Assembly (NCBI RefSeq): GCF_001858025.1
Contig: NZ_LZQD01000007.1
Location: 33,703-97,702, forward strand
Direction of reading: 5' to 3'
Source of the DNA: Trichormus sp. NMC-1
Lineage (GTDB): Bacteria > Cyanobacteriota > Cyanobacteriia > Cyanobacteriales > Nostocaceae
Length of the DNA stretch: 64,000 bases
Shown in pieces: positions 53,725 to 63,921 of this stretch (the stretch's first letter is position 1; every line of letters begins with the position of its first letter). Position numbers and translations under genes: made by a program. The notes under the pieces were generated by a model. That model did not search any database. It was not told the origin of the DNA and was given only the letters and a program-made list of their open reading frames with translations.

Positions 53725-54011
53725 AAAGGTACAGCCTCACTTAATACTTTATCTCTAATTAATTCATGTAAATTACCAGGTTCAGCAATATCCACTTTTC
53801 GTCCCAATAATGCTGCTAAATCCTGCATTAAACCAATATAATCAAATAAACTACTTTGCGGTTTTAATTCTACTAAAAAATCTACATCACTATCTGGTGT
53901 TGCTTCACCCCTAGCAACAGAACCAAAAACCCGCAGATTATAAGCACCATATTTAGTGGCAATTTTTAATATTTGTTCTCGAAATGGTAGTAATAATTCT
54001 TCAATTCCCAT
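53721..54011 (-). CDS. MntA-like nucleotidyltransferase antitoxin
   Basis: A 96-residue minimal nucleotidyltransferase, RVFGSVARGEATPDSDVDFLVEL (GSX10DXD). In known pairs it silences HepT by adding AMP near its RX4HXY motif. First gene of the pair on the minus strand. Confidence 0.93.
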   Translation of the reverse strand: MGIEELLLPFREQILKIATKYGAYNLRVFGSVARGEATPDSDVDFLVELKPQSSLFDYIGLMQDLAALLGRKVDIAEPGNLHELIRDKVLSEAVPL

Positions 54012-54249
54012 AAGTTATTTTTGAAAAACATTAACCCTCTCTATTTTATTAGATTGCATCAGTATTTGTCAATTACGGCTTGAAATAATGAGAAAATTTT
54101 CAGGTTTTAGCATTGCTAAACCCCTACGTCTCTGGTTGAATGAGAATATAAAAACATTGATTGGTGGAAAAAATAAAAAAGAGCGATCGCTATCATATAA
54201 TTAAAATCCAAAAATAGCGATCATTTCTATCTATTATGAAGATGTTTTA

Positions 54250-55362
54250 TCACCAATCACCAATTAACAATCTACTGTTGTTATCAATAGCGGTAGGATG
54301 ACCAGTATGACTAACTGCACCATATTTTTGAATGTAGCGACGCACTTCTAGGGGAAATTCTGGATAGTCTAAGACTCCATCTCCATCGGCAATAGTTGCC
54401 CAAAAGTCTCGCAAATTGGGGGCTAGTTCTTTTGCTTGCGCCAATGGTAGGTTTAAGGGTGGTAAAGTTAGTAACTTGATCAGGAAGGGGAAAGAGCGAT
54501 CGCCCATCCATTCTTTTGATGACTGCTGTAAGTTGGGAAAATCTGGAACTGATTCCACGCGATGAGATATAATTTGTAACCATTCCCTACCGACATGATC
54601 CCGTTGAAACTCTAGAACACGATAAGGATGAGGATAGCTGACTAAGGAACCAGTGGTAATATCATATACTCCATCTGCACAAGCTACATCCTGAACGTGC
54701 AAATGCCCTGTAAAGACTAATCTAACTCCATGTTTACGTAATAAGTCTAGTAGCTCTGGTGCATTTTCTAGCATATAGCGATTTGCCATAGGGTGGTTTG
54801 ATTGATTAGGCAAATGCTCAACCACATTATGATGCACCATTACCAAAACCAATTCATCCCCAATCGCTGCTAGTTCTGATTCTAGCCATTTGAGTTGTTT
54901 TTCATCCAAACGCCCGATCTGCTTACCCTGGTCATCAAATGAGTTAGAATTTAGACCTATCAGCCGCACTCCTGGCAATAATTGACAATTGTAGTAAGAT
55001 TGCTCTGGGTTTTCATAGCCAAACTTGCGGTAATAGTGAGGGAAATCAGCGAAAGCAATTGATTGCTCATTTGCCATTAACACGGGTACGTCATGATTAC
55101 CAGGAACAACATAGACAGGAAAAGGAAGTTGAGATAACTTTGTTTGCAACCAAGCGTGGTTTTCTGGTTCACCGTGTTGGGTTAAGTCTCCGGGAATCAA
55201 GAGAAAATCTAAATCGAGTTGGATTAAATGTTCTAGTACACTTTCAAAGGCTGGAATACTGACTTCGACAAGATGAAAGCGGCTAGGATGATCCCAAATT
55301 GTATGGGGAAGCCCAATGTGTAAGTCACTAACTATGGCAAAACGAAAATTGATATTATTCAT
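54250..55362 (-). CDS. Calcineurin-like metallophosphoesterase
   Basis: A 370-residue protein with all five phosphoesterase motifs: SDLHIGLP, PGDLTQHG, PGNHDVP, VMVHHN and FTGHLHVQD. The layout is like that of cyclic-nucleotide phosphodiesterases (CpdA type), though the C-terminal 120 residues are extra and unassigned. Substrate unknown. Divergent from trmB. Confidence 0.93.
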   Translation of the reverse strand: MNNINFRFAIVSDLHIGLPHTIWDHPSRFHLVEVSIPAFESVLEHLIQLDLDFLLIPGDLTQHGEPENHAWLQTKLSQLPFPVYVVPGNHDVPVLMANEQSIAFADFPHYYRKFGYENPEQSYYNCQLLPGVRLIGLNSNSFDDQGKQIGRLDEKQLKWLESELAAIGDELVLVMVHHNVVEHLPNQSNHPMANRYMLENAPELLDLLRKHGVRLVFTGHLHVQDVACADGVYDITTGSLVSYPHPYRVLEFQRDHVGREWLQIISHRVESVPDFPNLQQSSKEWMGDRSFPFLIKLLTLPPLNLPLAQAKELAPNLRDFWATIADGDGVLDYPEFPLEVRRYIQKYGAVSHTGHPTAIDNNSRLLIGDW

Positions 55363-55507
55363 TGATTTAAGAAAATGTTAAAAGCAGAAGAGCAAATACT
55401 CTTTTTCCCAAAGTATAACTCTTGCTTTGGCTGACTGGGGATCAGCAGTCAGACTTAATATTTGTACACATTTATGTTGAATTTTTTTACCTCAAGGAGA
55501 TTTGATT

Positions 55508-56170
55508 TTGGCAGTTGTCCGAGTTCGTCAACACGTTAACCCACTTGCTAACAAGTATCAAATACCAGCGAATCCCCTGGAGTGGGAGAAGGTTTATCCA
55601 CAGCCTAACCAGCCCCTACACTTAGATATTGGTTGCGCTAGGGGCAGGTTTTTACTAGAAATGGCACAAGCAGAACCAAACTGGAATTTTTTAGGTTTGG
55701 AAATTCGGGAACCTTTGGTTGTAGATGCCAATAGGTTGCGTTGTGAGTCGGGTTTAACAAATTTGCATTATTTATTTTGCAATGTTAATAACTCATTAAC
55801 ACCTCTTTTATCGACTTTAACACCAGGAATTTTACAGCGCGTAACCATTCAATTCCCTGATCCTTGGTTTAAAAACCGCCATGCTAAAAGGCGTGTAGTG
55901 CAACCAGAGTTAGTGACAGAATTAGCCGGTTATTTGGCGGTGGGAGGAGTTGTATTTGTGCAATCTGATCAAAAATTTATTGCTGTGGAAATGTGCGATC
56001 GCTTTTCTGAACACCCAGCGTTTGTGAAAATGGGTACAGAGGAATGGTTAGCAGAGAATCCTCTCCCAGTTCCCACAGAACGGGAAATAGGCACTATTAA
56101 CAAGGGTGAACCAGTTTATCGGGCTTTGTTTGTGAAACGGGAAGTCGTGAATATAGACTCCCCTGTTTAA
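55508..56170 (+). CDS. trmB: tRNA (guanine-N7-)-methyltransferase
   Basis: Makes m7G46 in tRNA. The 220-residue protein has SAM-binding [15 protein letters not shown], the segment [13 protein letters not shown], and the substrate motif [15 protein letters not shown] chose the TTG at 55508 ([14 protein letters not shown]), seven bases behind AGGAGA; the TTG at 55502 would be too close. Confidence 0.94.
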   Translation: MAVVRVRQHVNPLANKYQIPANPLEWEKVYPQPNQPLHLDIGCARGRFLLEMAQAEPNWNFLGLEIREPLVVDANRLRCESGLTNLHYLFCNVNNSLTPLLSTLTPGILQRVTIQFPDPWFKNRHAKRRVVQPELVTELAGYLAVGGVVFVQSDQKFIAVEMCDRFSEHPAFVKMGTEEWLAENPLPVPTEREIGTINKGEPVYRALFVKREVVNIDSPV

Positions 56171-56182
56171 AATAATTCCTAA

Positions 56183-56337
56183 TCACATATCTTGCACCAA
56201 GCCCTAACGAATAGAATTCGTGGCTACACAAACTAAGTCCGCCTGCGCGGACTCACGGAAAATCAGTGGTTTCAAACCCGCGTAGGCGGGTTTTGTCTGT
56301 CTAGCCGGGACTTCCAGTCGCCAGGTGCAAGATGTGA
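56183..56337. mobile_element. 155-bp TIR element
   Basis: TCACATATCTTGCACC and GGTGCAAGATGTGA are inverse except for two extra bases. Inside are AAGTCCGCCTGCGCGGACTC and AACCCGCGTAGGCGGGTT palindromes. No gene. Confidence 0.8.
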
Positions 56338-56395
56338 GTAATAATGCCTCCGGTTCCGTCAGGGATACGTAATTCGTAATTTGTAACTAAGTTTT

Positions 56396-56629
56396 GTAAA
56401 AGGAAATATTGCTGGTGTTATCAACTGGAATTTAGACTTTAGCACAGGTGAAATTCAAGGAAATGCACCATTTTTAGCAGCAGTAATGGCAAATTATCCA
56501 GGAATTTTAGCTACCATTACAGTTACAAATAACAAAAACATCATCGCCAAAAATCCCAGAAAGATGGACATAAAGAAAAATCTGTGGTAGTTAAGCCAAT
56601 AGAACCATCTGCTATTGAAGCTAATTAAT
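56396..56629 (+). pseudogene. Remnant of an unidentified gene before the FTR1 gene
   Basis: An open frame without start reads GNIAGVINWNLDFSTGEI and then FLAAVMANYPGILATI, clearly protein-like. A stop at about 56589 is followed, in another frame, by KPIEPSAIEAN and a stop, so a frameshift is likely. The 5-prime end is missing. I do not recognise the family. Position before an FTR1 permease suggests a former partner. Confidence 0.6.
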
Positions 56630-56634
56630 GTCCT

Positions 56635-57552
56635 ATGAATTGGAGTGCTGCATTACCGACTTTTTTCATTACTTTACGCGAAGGTGTAGAAGCTGCTTTA
56701 GTGGTAGGCATTGTCTTTGCTTGTTTACAGCAAGCTCAACAACAAAAATTACATCGCTGGATATATTTAGGTGTTATCAGTGCGGTAATAGCTAGTTTTG
56801 TAGTTGGGTTGATACTCAATTTAACTATCCAAGGATTGCAAACGTCTGATTTACTCTATGCACCAGTTTTCAAGCAATTGTTTGAAATGGGATTAGGGTT
56901 AATAGCAATTTCTATGCTCAGTTGGATGTTAATTTGGATGACACAACAGGCAAGATTCCTCAAAGCTGAAATTCAAACTTCTGTAAACACTGCTTTGAAT
57001 GAAGATAAAAAAGCAGCTTGGGCAATTTTTAGCTTAATCTTTATTGCTGTTTTTCGAGAAGGTTTAGAGACAGCATTATTTATTGTTGCTCAATTTCAAT
57101 CGGGTTTTATACCTGTGCTGGGAGCAATAGGAGGATTAACTATAGCAGTGTTAATTGGAATGCTGTTATTTAAGTGGAGTATCCGCATTAACCTCAGTCA
57201 ATTTTTTCAATGGATGGGGATATTACTATTAACAATAGTTTCCGGTTTAGTAATTTCGGCTCTTCGTCATCTTGATGCTGCTGTCACGGCTTTTAACCAA
57301 ATTAATGCTCTGAATATTTGTCAAGGAGGAAGTAATGCTTGTGTTTTAGGTTGGCAAATTTGGGATTTTTCTGACATTTTACCTGATAAACAATTTCCGG
57401 GAATTTTGCTAAAAACTCTATTTGGTTATAACCAAAAATTGTATTTAGCCCAAGCTGTAGCATATATCCTGTTTTGGCTGGTTATTGGTGGTTTATATTT
57501 CCGCAGTCTTAACCAATCTGCACCATTAAAACCAGCAAACAAACTTAATTAA
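56635..57552 (+). CDS. FTR1-family iron permease
   Basis: Iron-uptake permease of the FTR1/EfeU family in the cytoplasmic membrane. The 305-residue protein has seven membrane helices, and the paired iron motifs REGVE (residue 15 region) and REGLE (residue 143 region), both with the Glu residues intact. No EfeO- or EfeB-like gene is next to it; a gene remnant lies upstream. Confidence 0.93.
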   Translation: MNWSAALPTFFITLREGVEAALVVGIVFACLQQAQQQKLHRWIYLGVISAVIASFVVGLILNLTIQGLQTSDLLYAPVFKQLFEMGLGLIAISMLSWMLIWMTQQARFLKAEIQTSVNTALNEDKKAAWAIFSLIFIAVFREGLETALFIVAQFQSGFIPVLGAIGGLTIAVLIGMLLFKWSIRINLSQFFQWMGILLLTIVSGLVISALRHLDAAVTAFNQINALNICQGGSNACVLGWQIWDFSDILPDKQFPGILLKTLFGYNQKLYLAQAVAYILFWLVIGGLYFRSLNQSAPLKPANKLN

Positions 57553-57590
57553 ATGCAGCGGTAACGGAAAATTATAAAATGTTGGGTTTG

Positions 57591-57628
57591 TTGGGTTGCA
57601 CTTTCGCTTAACCCAACCTACGTTTTTT
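57591..57628 (+). terminator. TTGGGTT hairpin with T-run after the FTR1 gene
   Basis: TTGGGTT, spacer, AACCCAA, then CCTACGTTTTTT. It may terminate the FTR1 gene, but the sequence is also a dispersed repeat in this group of organisms. Confidence 0.5.
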
Positions 57629-57732
57629 AGGAGTAGAATTAACAATGCCAGCCAATTTTTTACGTCAAATTTATCAAAAAAATTCGGCTGAGTTTGAATT
57701 TCAAACTTTAACTTTTTTATGATGACAACATT

Positions 57733-58896
57733 TTACATTTTAATCAATGGTAAAATCACAGTAAATGTTGTTCCGACACCAACTTGACTATCAACTGAAA
57801 TCTCACCACCATGAGCTTCTACACATTTTTTGACAATTGCTAAACCCATACCTGTACCAGAAATACTGCCGACATTTTCTCCCCGATTAAAGGGTTGAAA
57901 TAGCCGTTTTTGGTCATGTTTGGAAATGCCAATTCCCGAATCTTGAACCCGAAAAGTAACAGTTTTGTCTTGACTAATTAATTCAAATTTGACTTTGCTG
58001 CCAGGGTGGGAATACTTAATGGCATTACTGAGCAAATTTTCTAAAATGTGCCGTAATAAGCTTTCATCCCAAAGGGTGTCTTTAAAATCACCAAAACTAG
58101 TGAACTCTATGGTAACTTGCTTATCTAAAGCAGTTAAATGTAATTCTTCTAGGGTTTGATGGCAAAAAGCTTCTAAATCTATTTGACTTAGTTGACTGTG
58201 TAATTTCCCAGAATCAGCTTTACCGATGAAGGAAACTTCATCTAATAACTGTGCCATATTTTTAATGGCAGAGCGAATCATCCGCAAATGATTAACTTTT
58301 TTCTCTTTGGTTAATTTTTCATCACTGTTTTGTAGCAATCCAGCAGCTAAGAGAATAGTATTTAAAGGATTACGAATGTCATGAGAAAGCATGGAGACAA
58401 ATTCAGATTTGAATTGATTGATTTCTTTGGCTTTTACCAATTCCGCAGTTCGTTCTTCAACCCTAGTTTCTAATGCTTGATTGACTGTACGTAATTGTTC
58501 TAAAACCTGTTTTCTTTCTATTGCATATCGGACTGAACGCACTAATACATCTGGATTTACTTGCCTTTTAACTAAATAATCTTGCGCTCCCTGTCGCACT
58601 GCCTCAATTGCGAGTTCTTCATCGTTGGTGTTGGTGAGAACAACAATTGGTGTACTAGGAGCGTGACTTATCAACAGTGGTAAAGATGATAATCCTTGAC
58701 TATCTGGTAAGGTTAAATCCAACAAAATTACATCATAGATTTGCTGACTTAGTTCAGAAAATGCGTCTCGTAATCGTTGCACATGAACTAAACTAAACTC
58801 TTTGGTTTGGGCTTGCTTGAGAAACTCTTGTAACAACCTAGCTTCTGCCAAGTTGTCCTCAATCAACAAGATTTTCACTGAGTAGCTCGCAGCCAT
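57733..58896 (-). CDS. Hybrid response regulator / histidine kinase
   Basis: A 387-residue protein with an N-terminal receiver (about 1-125; LIEDN, phosphoacceptor VILLDLTLPDSQG), a HisKA domain (SMLSHDIRNPLNTI) and a HATPase domain ([27 protein letters not shown]). I chose the ATG at 58896 behind AGGAA; the frame is open to 59007. It follows the Rcp1-like gene, after 77 bp on the same strand, so it likely receives the phytochrome signal and passes it on. Confidence 0.93.
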   Translation of the reverse strand: MAASYSVKILLIEDNLAEARLLQEFLKQAQTKEFSLVHVQRLRDAFSELSQQIYDVILLDLTLPDSQGLSSLPLLISHAPSTPIVVLTNTNDEELAIEAVRQGAQDYLVKRQVNPDVLVRSVRYAIERKQVLEQLRTVNQALETRVEERTAELVKAKEINQFKSEFVSMLSHDIRNPLNTILLAAGLLQNSDEKLTKEKKVNHLRMIRSAIKNMAQLLDEVSFIGKADSGKLHSQLSQIDLEAFCHQTLEELHLTALDKQVTIEFTSFGDFKDTLWDESLLRHILENLLSNAIKYSHPGSKVKFELISQDKTVTFRVQDSGIGISKHDQKRLFQPFNRGENVGSISGTGMGLAIVKKCVEAHGGEISVDSQVGVGTTFTVILPLIKM

Positions 58897-58973
58897 AATT
58901 TCCTGGTTTAATCCCCCTCTAATTTCTGATTTTTGAGTCCTGAACAATAATTTTTCTCCCATGCTTTCTGGCT

Positions 58974-59420
58974 TTAATCTGATGGTAAGGTAGCGGTAGA
59001 AAACCAAAATTCCTCAATCCCTTTAACTATTTGAAATAGTTGGCTGAGGTTACGGGATTTGGTGATGTAGCAGTTTACGTGTAAGTCGTAGCTGTGGTAG
59101 ATGTCATCTTCGTTTTTGGAAGTTGTTAACACTACCACAGGAATGCGTTTGAGTTTGGGATCTGATTTAATTTCTGCTAGTACTTCTCGTCCATCTTTTC
59201 TGGGTAAGTTCAAATCTAGTAAGATCAGATCTGGGCGTGGTGCATCTGCATATTCGCCTTCTTGACGGAGATAAGCCATAGCGTCTATGCCATCTCTAAC
59301 TGTCACTACCTGATGGGGTAATGTACTAGTTTTTAATGCTTCTTGAATCAGACGGATGTCGGCTTTATTATCCTCAACTAAAAAGATTATTTTGTGTGTT
59401 TCTTCCGTTTCTGCGCTCAC
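58974..59420 (-). CDS. rcpA: Rcp1-like phytochrome response regulator
   Basis: A 148-residue CheY-like protein with no output domain: [18 protein letters not shown], phosphoacceptor [28 protein letters not shown], and the long final helix [12 protein letters not shown] of Rcp1 regulators. I chose the GTG at 59420, seven bases behind GGAGGA. It overlaps the end of the phytochrome gene by 47 bases, in another frame. Expected partner of that phytochrome. Confidence 0.94.
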   Translation of the reverse strand: MSAETEETHKIIFLVEDNKADIRLIQEALKTSTLPHQVVTVRDGIDAMAYLRQEGEYADAPRPDLILLDLNLPRKDGREVLAEIKSDPKLKRIPVVVLTTSKNEDDIYHSYDLHVNCYITKSRNLSQLFQIVKGIEEFWFSTATLPSD

Positions 59421-61671
59421 GCTCACGTCCTCCGGCTGGAATGGTAAAGTAGAAGGTTGCGCCCTGTCCGAGTTGCGACTCAACCCAGATCCGCCCCCGA
59501 TGACATTCGACAATTTTCTTACAAATTGCCAAGCCCATACCTGTGCCGGGATATTCATCCCTTGTGTGTAGGCGTTGAAAGATAATAAAAATGCGATCGC
59601 TAAATTGCGGTTCTATGCCAATTCCATTATCGCGCACTGAGAATAACCACTCATCTTCTAGTCTCTCTGCACCTATATGAATTTGCGGTGGTTCTTCACT
59701 GCGGAACTTAATCGCGTTACCTATCAGGTTCAGAAATAGCTGCATTAGTTGTGTACTGTCAGCCATGACGGTAGGTAAGGGGTCATGGGTAATAATAGTA
59801 CCTGTTTCGGAAATACGTTTGCGTAAATTGCTGAGAGCGCGTTCTAAGGCTGTGTCTACTTCAGTCACTTGAAATGCGATCGCTTGGGAATCTACTTTGG
59901 AGTATGCTAGTACGTCATCAATTAACGTCTGCATTAAGCTCACTCCCTCGACTGCGTAGTTAATAAACTCTTTCGCATCTTCATCAAGTTGGGCTTCGTA
60001 GCGCATCTCTAATAGTTGCACATAATTGGCTACTTGATTGAGTGGTTCTTGCAAATCATGGGAAGCCACATATGCAAATTTTTTCAACTCTGCATTAGAA
60101 CGTTCTAAATCTTGCGCTAATTGAGCTAATTCATCAGCTTGACGGAGGACAATATTCACAATTGCCTTTCTCAGTTCTAAAGCGGCTCTAATTTCTACAT
60201 ATTTCCAGGGTAAAGATGTTAATCTGACTGTTTCTTTCCACAATTCAAATGATTTACGTGGACACAAACGCAAATTTCCATGTGATTGACTAACTTCAAA
60301 TGCCTTATGAGGATCACCACCCCAATTTACAGTTTGAATCACTTCCGGTCGGAACCACAAAACATAATTCCGCTGAGAAATAGGAATAGCTAACAAACCA
60401 CTAGCGACATTTTTGAAGCTGACAGCATCTGGATATAGACTAGGAAGAGAATCTGTATAAAATACCTCGTCCTCTATATTATTCTTGAGCCATTCCACTA
60501 AAAAGTTTAAGTCTTCTTCTTTGGGAGTTTCACCAATCAAGGTGTAATTTCCCCCAAAACAAACTGCTGCTCCTTTCGCACTAGTTAAATCCAGAAGATT
60601 GGGCTGTTTTTTCACCAAGCCATCAATAAAGTTATCTTCGTGGGACATATATTCAACTAATAGTGATTGAATAGATGTCAAATTCATCCGATAGTCATAA
60701 TCTTCTGTTTCTTCTCTAGCAGAAATTTCCGAAAATATCAATCTTCCCAAGAATTCGCAAGCTTTCCGCAATTCATAAGAAACATATTTGGGTGTTTGAT
60801 GATGACAAGCAATCAATCCCCAAAGTTTTTGGTCTTTAATCAAAGAGATAGTCAAAGAAGCGCCCACACCCATATTATGTAAATATTCTGTATGGCAAGA
60901 TGCCGCACTTCTGAGACTAGATTGTGTTAAATCAACCGGACGCTCAGTTACAGGATTATTGACAGGAAATATTTCTATCGGTTGAGAATGAGCATCTGGG
61001 ATTAATCTAATTGAATTGGAAATAAATAATTTTCTGGCAGGTTTGGGAATATCTGACTCTGGAAAGTGTAAACCCAAGTAAGGTTCTAAACTTTCGATTT
61101 TTTCTTCAGCGATCACAGAACCATGTCCATCATCATCGAATTTATATAACATTATTCTGTCAAATCCCGTCACCTTGCGGATTTCCTGGACGATGATTTG
61201 ACCAAATTCTCGGAGATTTTTAGTAGTTTCTAGTTGATTTATGGATGCTCTTGCTAAATGATAAAAGCTTAAAAATGGAATATTTTCTTGGGAAATAGCA
61301 GGTTCTAATTCCAGGATTAAAAACCCTTCAGTGTTACGGTGAAATACGGCATCAAATACGGTGTATTCATCACCTTTTTTTCTAATCCAAATTTTGGTAG
61401 GATTAATAAAATCTAGATTCTGTTCTGATAAACCCGATTTAATTCTTTCTATTTGGAAGGGATCTACTAAATCTTCTAATTTTTTGCCCAGCATATTTTC
61501 CGGAGAAATTCCGAAAATATTTAAGGTGTTATTGCTAACTTGCAATACTTTTAACTCTGGTTCTTCTAAAACTAACAAAATACCATGAGGTTGAATTTTG
61601 CTCGAAATATGAATTGGTGCTTCTTTCAAGCTGGTAACATTCACATTCTGCACTTTTAACCCTATATCCAT
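59374..61671 (-). CDS. cphA: Cyanobacterial phytochrome (CphA/AphA type)
   Basis: Red/far-red photoreceptor kinase, 765 residues: PAS (about 20-110), GAF (150-320), PHY (about 330-510), HisKA and HATPase. The bilin ligand is Cys259 in [15 protein letters not shown], the same number as in Cph1, and the N-terminal Cys of biliverdin-binding types is absent, so phycocyanobilin is expected. The [18 protein letters not shown] motif and tongue PRKSFELW are present. His538 in [12 protein letters not shown] is the phosphorylation site. First gene of the three-gene unit on the minus strand. Confidence 0.96.
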   Translation of the reverse strand: MDIGLKVQNVNVTSLKEAPIHISSKIQPHGILLVLEEPELKVLQVSNNTLNIFGISPENMLGKKLEDLVDPFQIERIKSGLSEQNLDFINPTKIWIRKKGDEYTVFDAVFHRNTEGFLILELEPAISQENIPFLSFYHLARASINQLETTKNLREFGQIIVQEIRKVTGFDRIMLYKFDDDGHGSVIAEEKIESLEPYLGLHFPESDIPKPARKLFISNSIRLIPDAHSQPIEIFPVNNPVTERPVDLTQSSLRSAASCHTEYLHNMGVGASLTISLIKDQKLWGLIACHHQTPKYVSYELRKACEFLGRLIFSEISAREETEDYDYRMNLTSIQSLLVEYMSHEDNFIDGLVKKQPNLLDLTSAKGAAVCFGGNYTLIGETPKEEDLNFLVEWLKNNIEDEVFYTDSLPSLYPDAVSFKNVASGLLAIPISQRNYVLWFRPEVIQTVNWGGDPHKAFEVSQSHGNLRLCPRKSFELWKETVRLTSLPWKYVEIRAALELRKAIVNIVLRQADELAQLAQDLERSNAELKKFAYVASHDLQEPLNQVANYVQLLEMRYEAQLDEDAKEFINYAVEGVSLMQTLIDDVLAYSKVDSQAIAFQVTEVDTALERALSNLRKRISETGTIITHDPLPTVMADSTQLMQLFLNLIGNAIKFRSEEPPQIHIGAERLEDEWLFSVRDNGIGIEPQFSDRIFIIFQRLHTRDEYPGTGMGLAICKKIVECHRGRIWVESQLGQGATFYFTIPAGGRERERRNGRNTQNNLFS

Positions 61672-62089
61672 CTCGATTACCCTTTATTATCTAGGTGCGT
61701 CAAGATTAGAGTTAGCGATAGATTTTCTCACCTGTCAGGGTTAGTATTCTACCTAAATGTAACTCTCTTAGCGCTTTTAATTAAATTAATTTGCAGATTA
61801 TTTCCAACATATGCCGACGCTGTAATAATTTTCCTATCTCGGCAAGAAATTAAATGAGATATTTAGCTAATTCGCCATTTCCACTAAGCTTAATTTTGTT
61901 GTCTTGCTTAATATCATTTTACTTCTAATTTGTCATTGGGTATAGTTACCCTAATCTGCCAACTGGTTTCAGTGTAACAGGCAGTTTTACTGAATACCGA
62001 TAAGAAATGTAAAATACAGGCGATTAAATAAACAGTGTTTATGTAGCTATGTTAAGTAAAAAATCAATAAAATAATTTTGTTGATCAAC
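61672..62089. other. Spacer upstream of the phytochrome gene
   Basis: AT-rich; no coding region; no motif recognised. It should hold the promoter of the phytochrome unit. Confidence 0.35.
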
Positions 62090-63595
62090 TCAAATCCAAG
62101 TTCTAAACCACATCCGTAGGCGATAATCCTCTAAAGAAAGAGGTAAACCCAAATAAATAGGCATCCAAAAAACAAAAGCAGCGACAATAATGAATGTAAT
62201 TGTCACACCAAGCGCACGCAGTTCTCGATGATAACTACGAAGACATTGATCAACAAACCAAGCGATCGCTATAAATACAAATACTACTGCACACATATAA
62301 TGATAAATAAACACGCAGCGATTTACCTTCACCCAAGGTAAGAAATTAGCTGCATAGTTAATAACTAAATATAAAGCAATCCAAGTATCAACACCGAGAT
62401 TTTTAGGAATAAAAACACGTTTTTGCTGTATTCCTGGTAAAACCATTTTTACAAACAGCATTCCTATTAAAAATATAATTGCTGCCAAGCCAAACCACCA
62501 TAAAAAAGGATTACCCATAGCATGGACATCATAAACTACTTTCCCAGCACCAGCAGGTAAAGGAGGCCCGAATACAGAGAGGGGATCTTTTATACTTTGA
62601 GTTGTTTGGTAATAATAAGCCATAGGTCGAGTTAATAATGGCCATTTGTACCAAGCTGCACAATAAGGATGTACACTAGCGCTATTACCACCCAACTGAA
62701 GATGAAACTTCAAAATCTCTTGATGAACCGCTATAAATCCATACCTTGTATCTAGTTGGAGGTGAGGAATCCAAATTAGAATGTAGATGATGGCGGGGAT
62801 AATTCCTAAATAGGATATCATCTGGAAAATATTAATTTGAGTGAGATTTTGCAGTGGGGTTTGAATAGTAATATCGTCTGTTTTAGCTTGAGATTTAGTA
62901 GTAGAATTTAAGGGATACAAATAAGAGAATAAGGGAACACGGGTCAAGGGTGAAAAAGATTGCAGCCAACGAATTATCCAAGCTGCTATCCACATTCCAT
63001 AAGCACCTGCAAGAAACCATAAGCCATTCCACTTAGTACCGACTGACGCACCAAAACTAACTCCAGTCAAAACTAACCACAACCAACGCCGTTGTTTCTG
63101 TTTTTCTAATGCTAATAATAAAAACCATTGCCCTAGTAAACCAAAGATAACTATATAGATATTACTGAGAGCATAACGAGATTCTACCAAAAACAATCCG
63201 TCACAAGCTGTAAATAATCCGGCTAATAAAGCAAAGCTACGGCGATAACTTAATTGATAAGTAAGTAAAATAACTATTAAAGGAATAAATGAACCTGTAA
63301 AAGCATTTGCCCAACGATAACTCCAAGGGGATAATAAAGAACCTGTCAACCCATTGACTGTATCGTGCCAAAAAGGGATATGACTACCAATCCAAATACC
63401 AACACCAATGATATATTGACTTAACGGTGGGTGAGCATTAAAAAATGGGGTACGAGTAAGATAGTTATTGCCAAATTGGGCAAAGTAAACTTCATCAAAT
63501 ACCAAAGTGTTAAATCGATTCAGTCCCCAAAAACGTAAGGCAACTGAGAGGATAAAAATCCCTGCCATTCCCATTCTGAACCATGTTTTAGTCAT
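62090..63595 (-). CDS. GT39-family protein mannosyltransferase
   Basis: A 501-residue polytopic membrane protein of glycosyltransferase family 39 (dolichyl/polyprenyl-phosphate-mannose protein mannosyltransferase). About eleven helices, with the conserved Asp-Glu in TLVFDEVYFAQF (residue 33 region) at the catalytic loop, HPPLSQYIIG, and the lumen-facing SVGTKWNGLWFLAG. Acceptor protein or glycan unknown in cyanobacteria. Confidence 0.92.
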   Translation of the reverse strand: MTKTWFRMGMAGIFILSVALRFWGLNRFNTLVFDEVYFAQFGNNYLTRTPFFNAHPPLSQYIIGVGIWIGSHIPFWHDTVNGLTGSLLSPWSYRWANAFTGSFIPLIVILLTYQLSYRRSFALLAGLFTACDGLFLVESRYALSNIYIVIFGLLGQWFLLLALEKQKQRRWLWLVLTGVSFGASVGTKWNGLWFLAGAYGMWIAAWIIRWLQSFSPLTRVPLFSYLYPLNSTTKSQAKTDDITIQTPLQNLTQINIFQMISYLGIIPAIIYILIWIPHLQLDTRYGFIAVHQEILKFHLQLGGNSASVHPYCAAWYKWPLLTRPMAYYYQTTQSIKDPLSVFGPPLPAGAGKVVYDVHAMGNPFLWWFGLAAIIFLIGMLFVKMVLPGIQQKRVFIPKNLGVDTWIALYLVINYAANFLPWVKVNRCVFIYHYMCAVVFVFIAIAWFVDQCLRSYHRELRALGVTITFIIVAAFVFWMPIYLGLPLSLEDYRLRMWFRTWI

Positions 63596-63921
63596 TAGTC
63601 ATTAGTAATTAGTCATTGGTGATTTTATCAGAAATAAACGAGTTTAATACTCCTACCCTAGGGTAAGGCCAAAGGCATACAGCAGAATACATCCGTCAGG
63701 AGGGGCGTATTGCAATACGCCCGTACAGGAGTCAGGAGTAAAACTGGCTTTGTGTATAGGTTTCAATTTAGATTTTGTACCTCCTAACTACGCAACCTGC
63801 TGTATGTCAACAAGTAGCTTGTGTTCAGCAATTTAAAACTGTTTAACTTCTGGCTTCTTTAAGAAAAATTAACAATTATTCGGGATAATAGCTGTACAGA
63901 GAATCGTGAATCCCATACACC
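63596..63921. other. Repeat-bearing spacer
   Basis: Contains a 20-bp palindrome GGGCGTATTGCAATACGCCC (63703-63722), CAGGAGT units and the first copy of a 24-bp direct repeat (63760-63783). Confidence 0.6.

Noticed and set aside
59421..59558. Longer N-terminus of the Rcp1-like regulator
   Set aside because: It would lie entirely within the phytochrome gene; a GTG with good ribosome binding site at 59420 gives the normal length.
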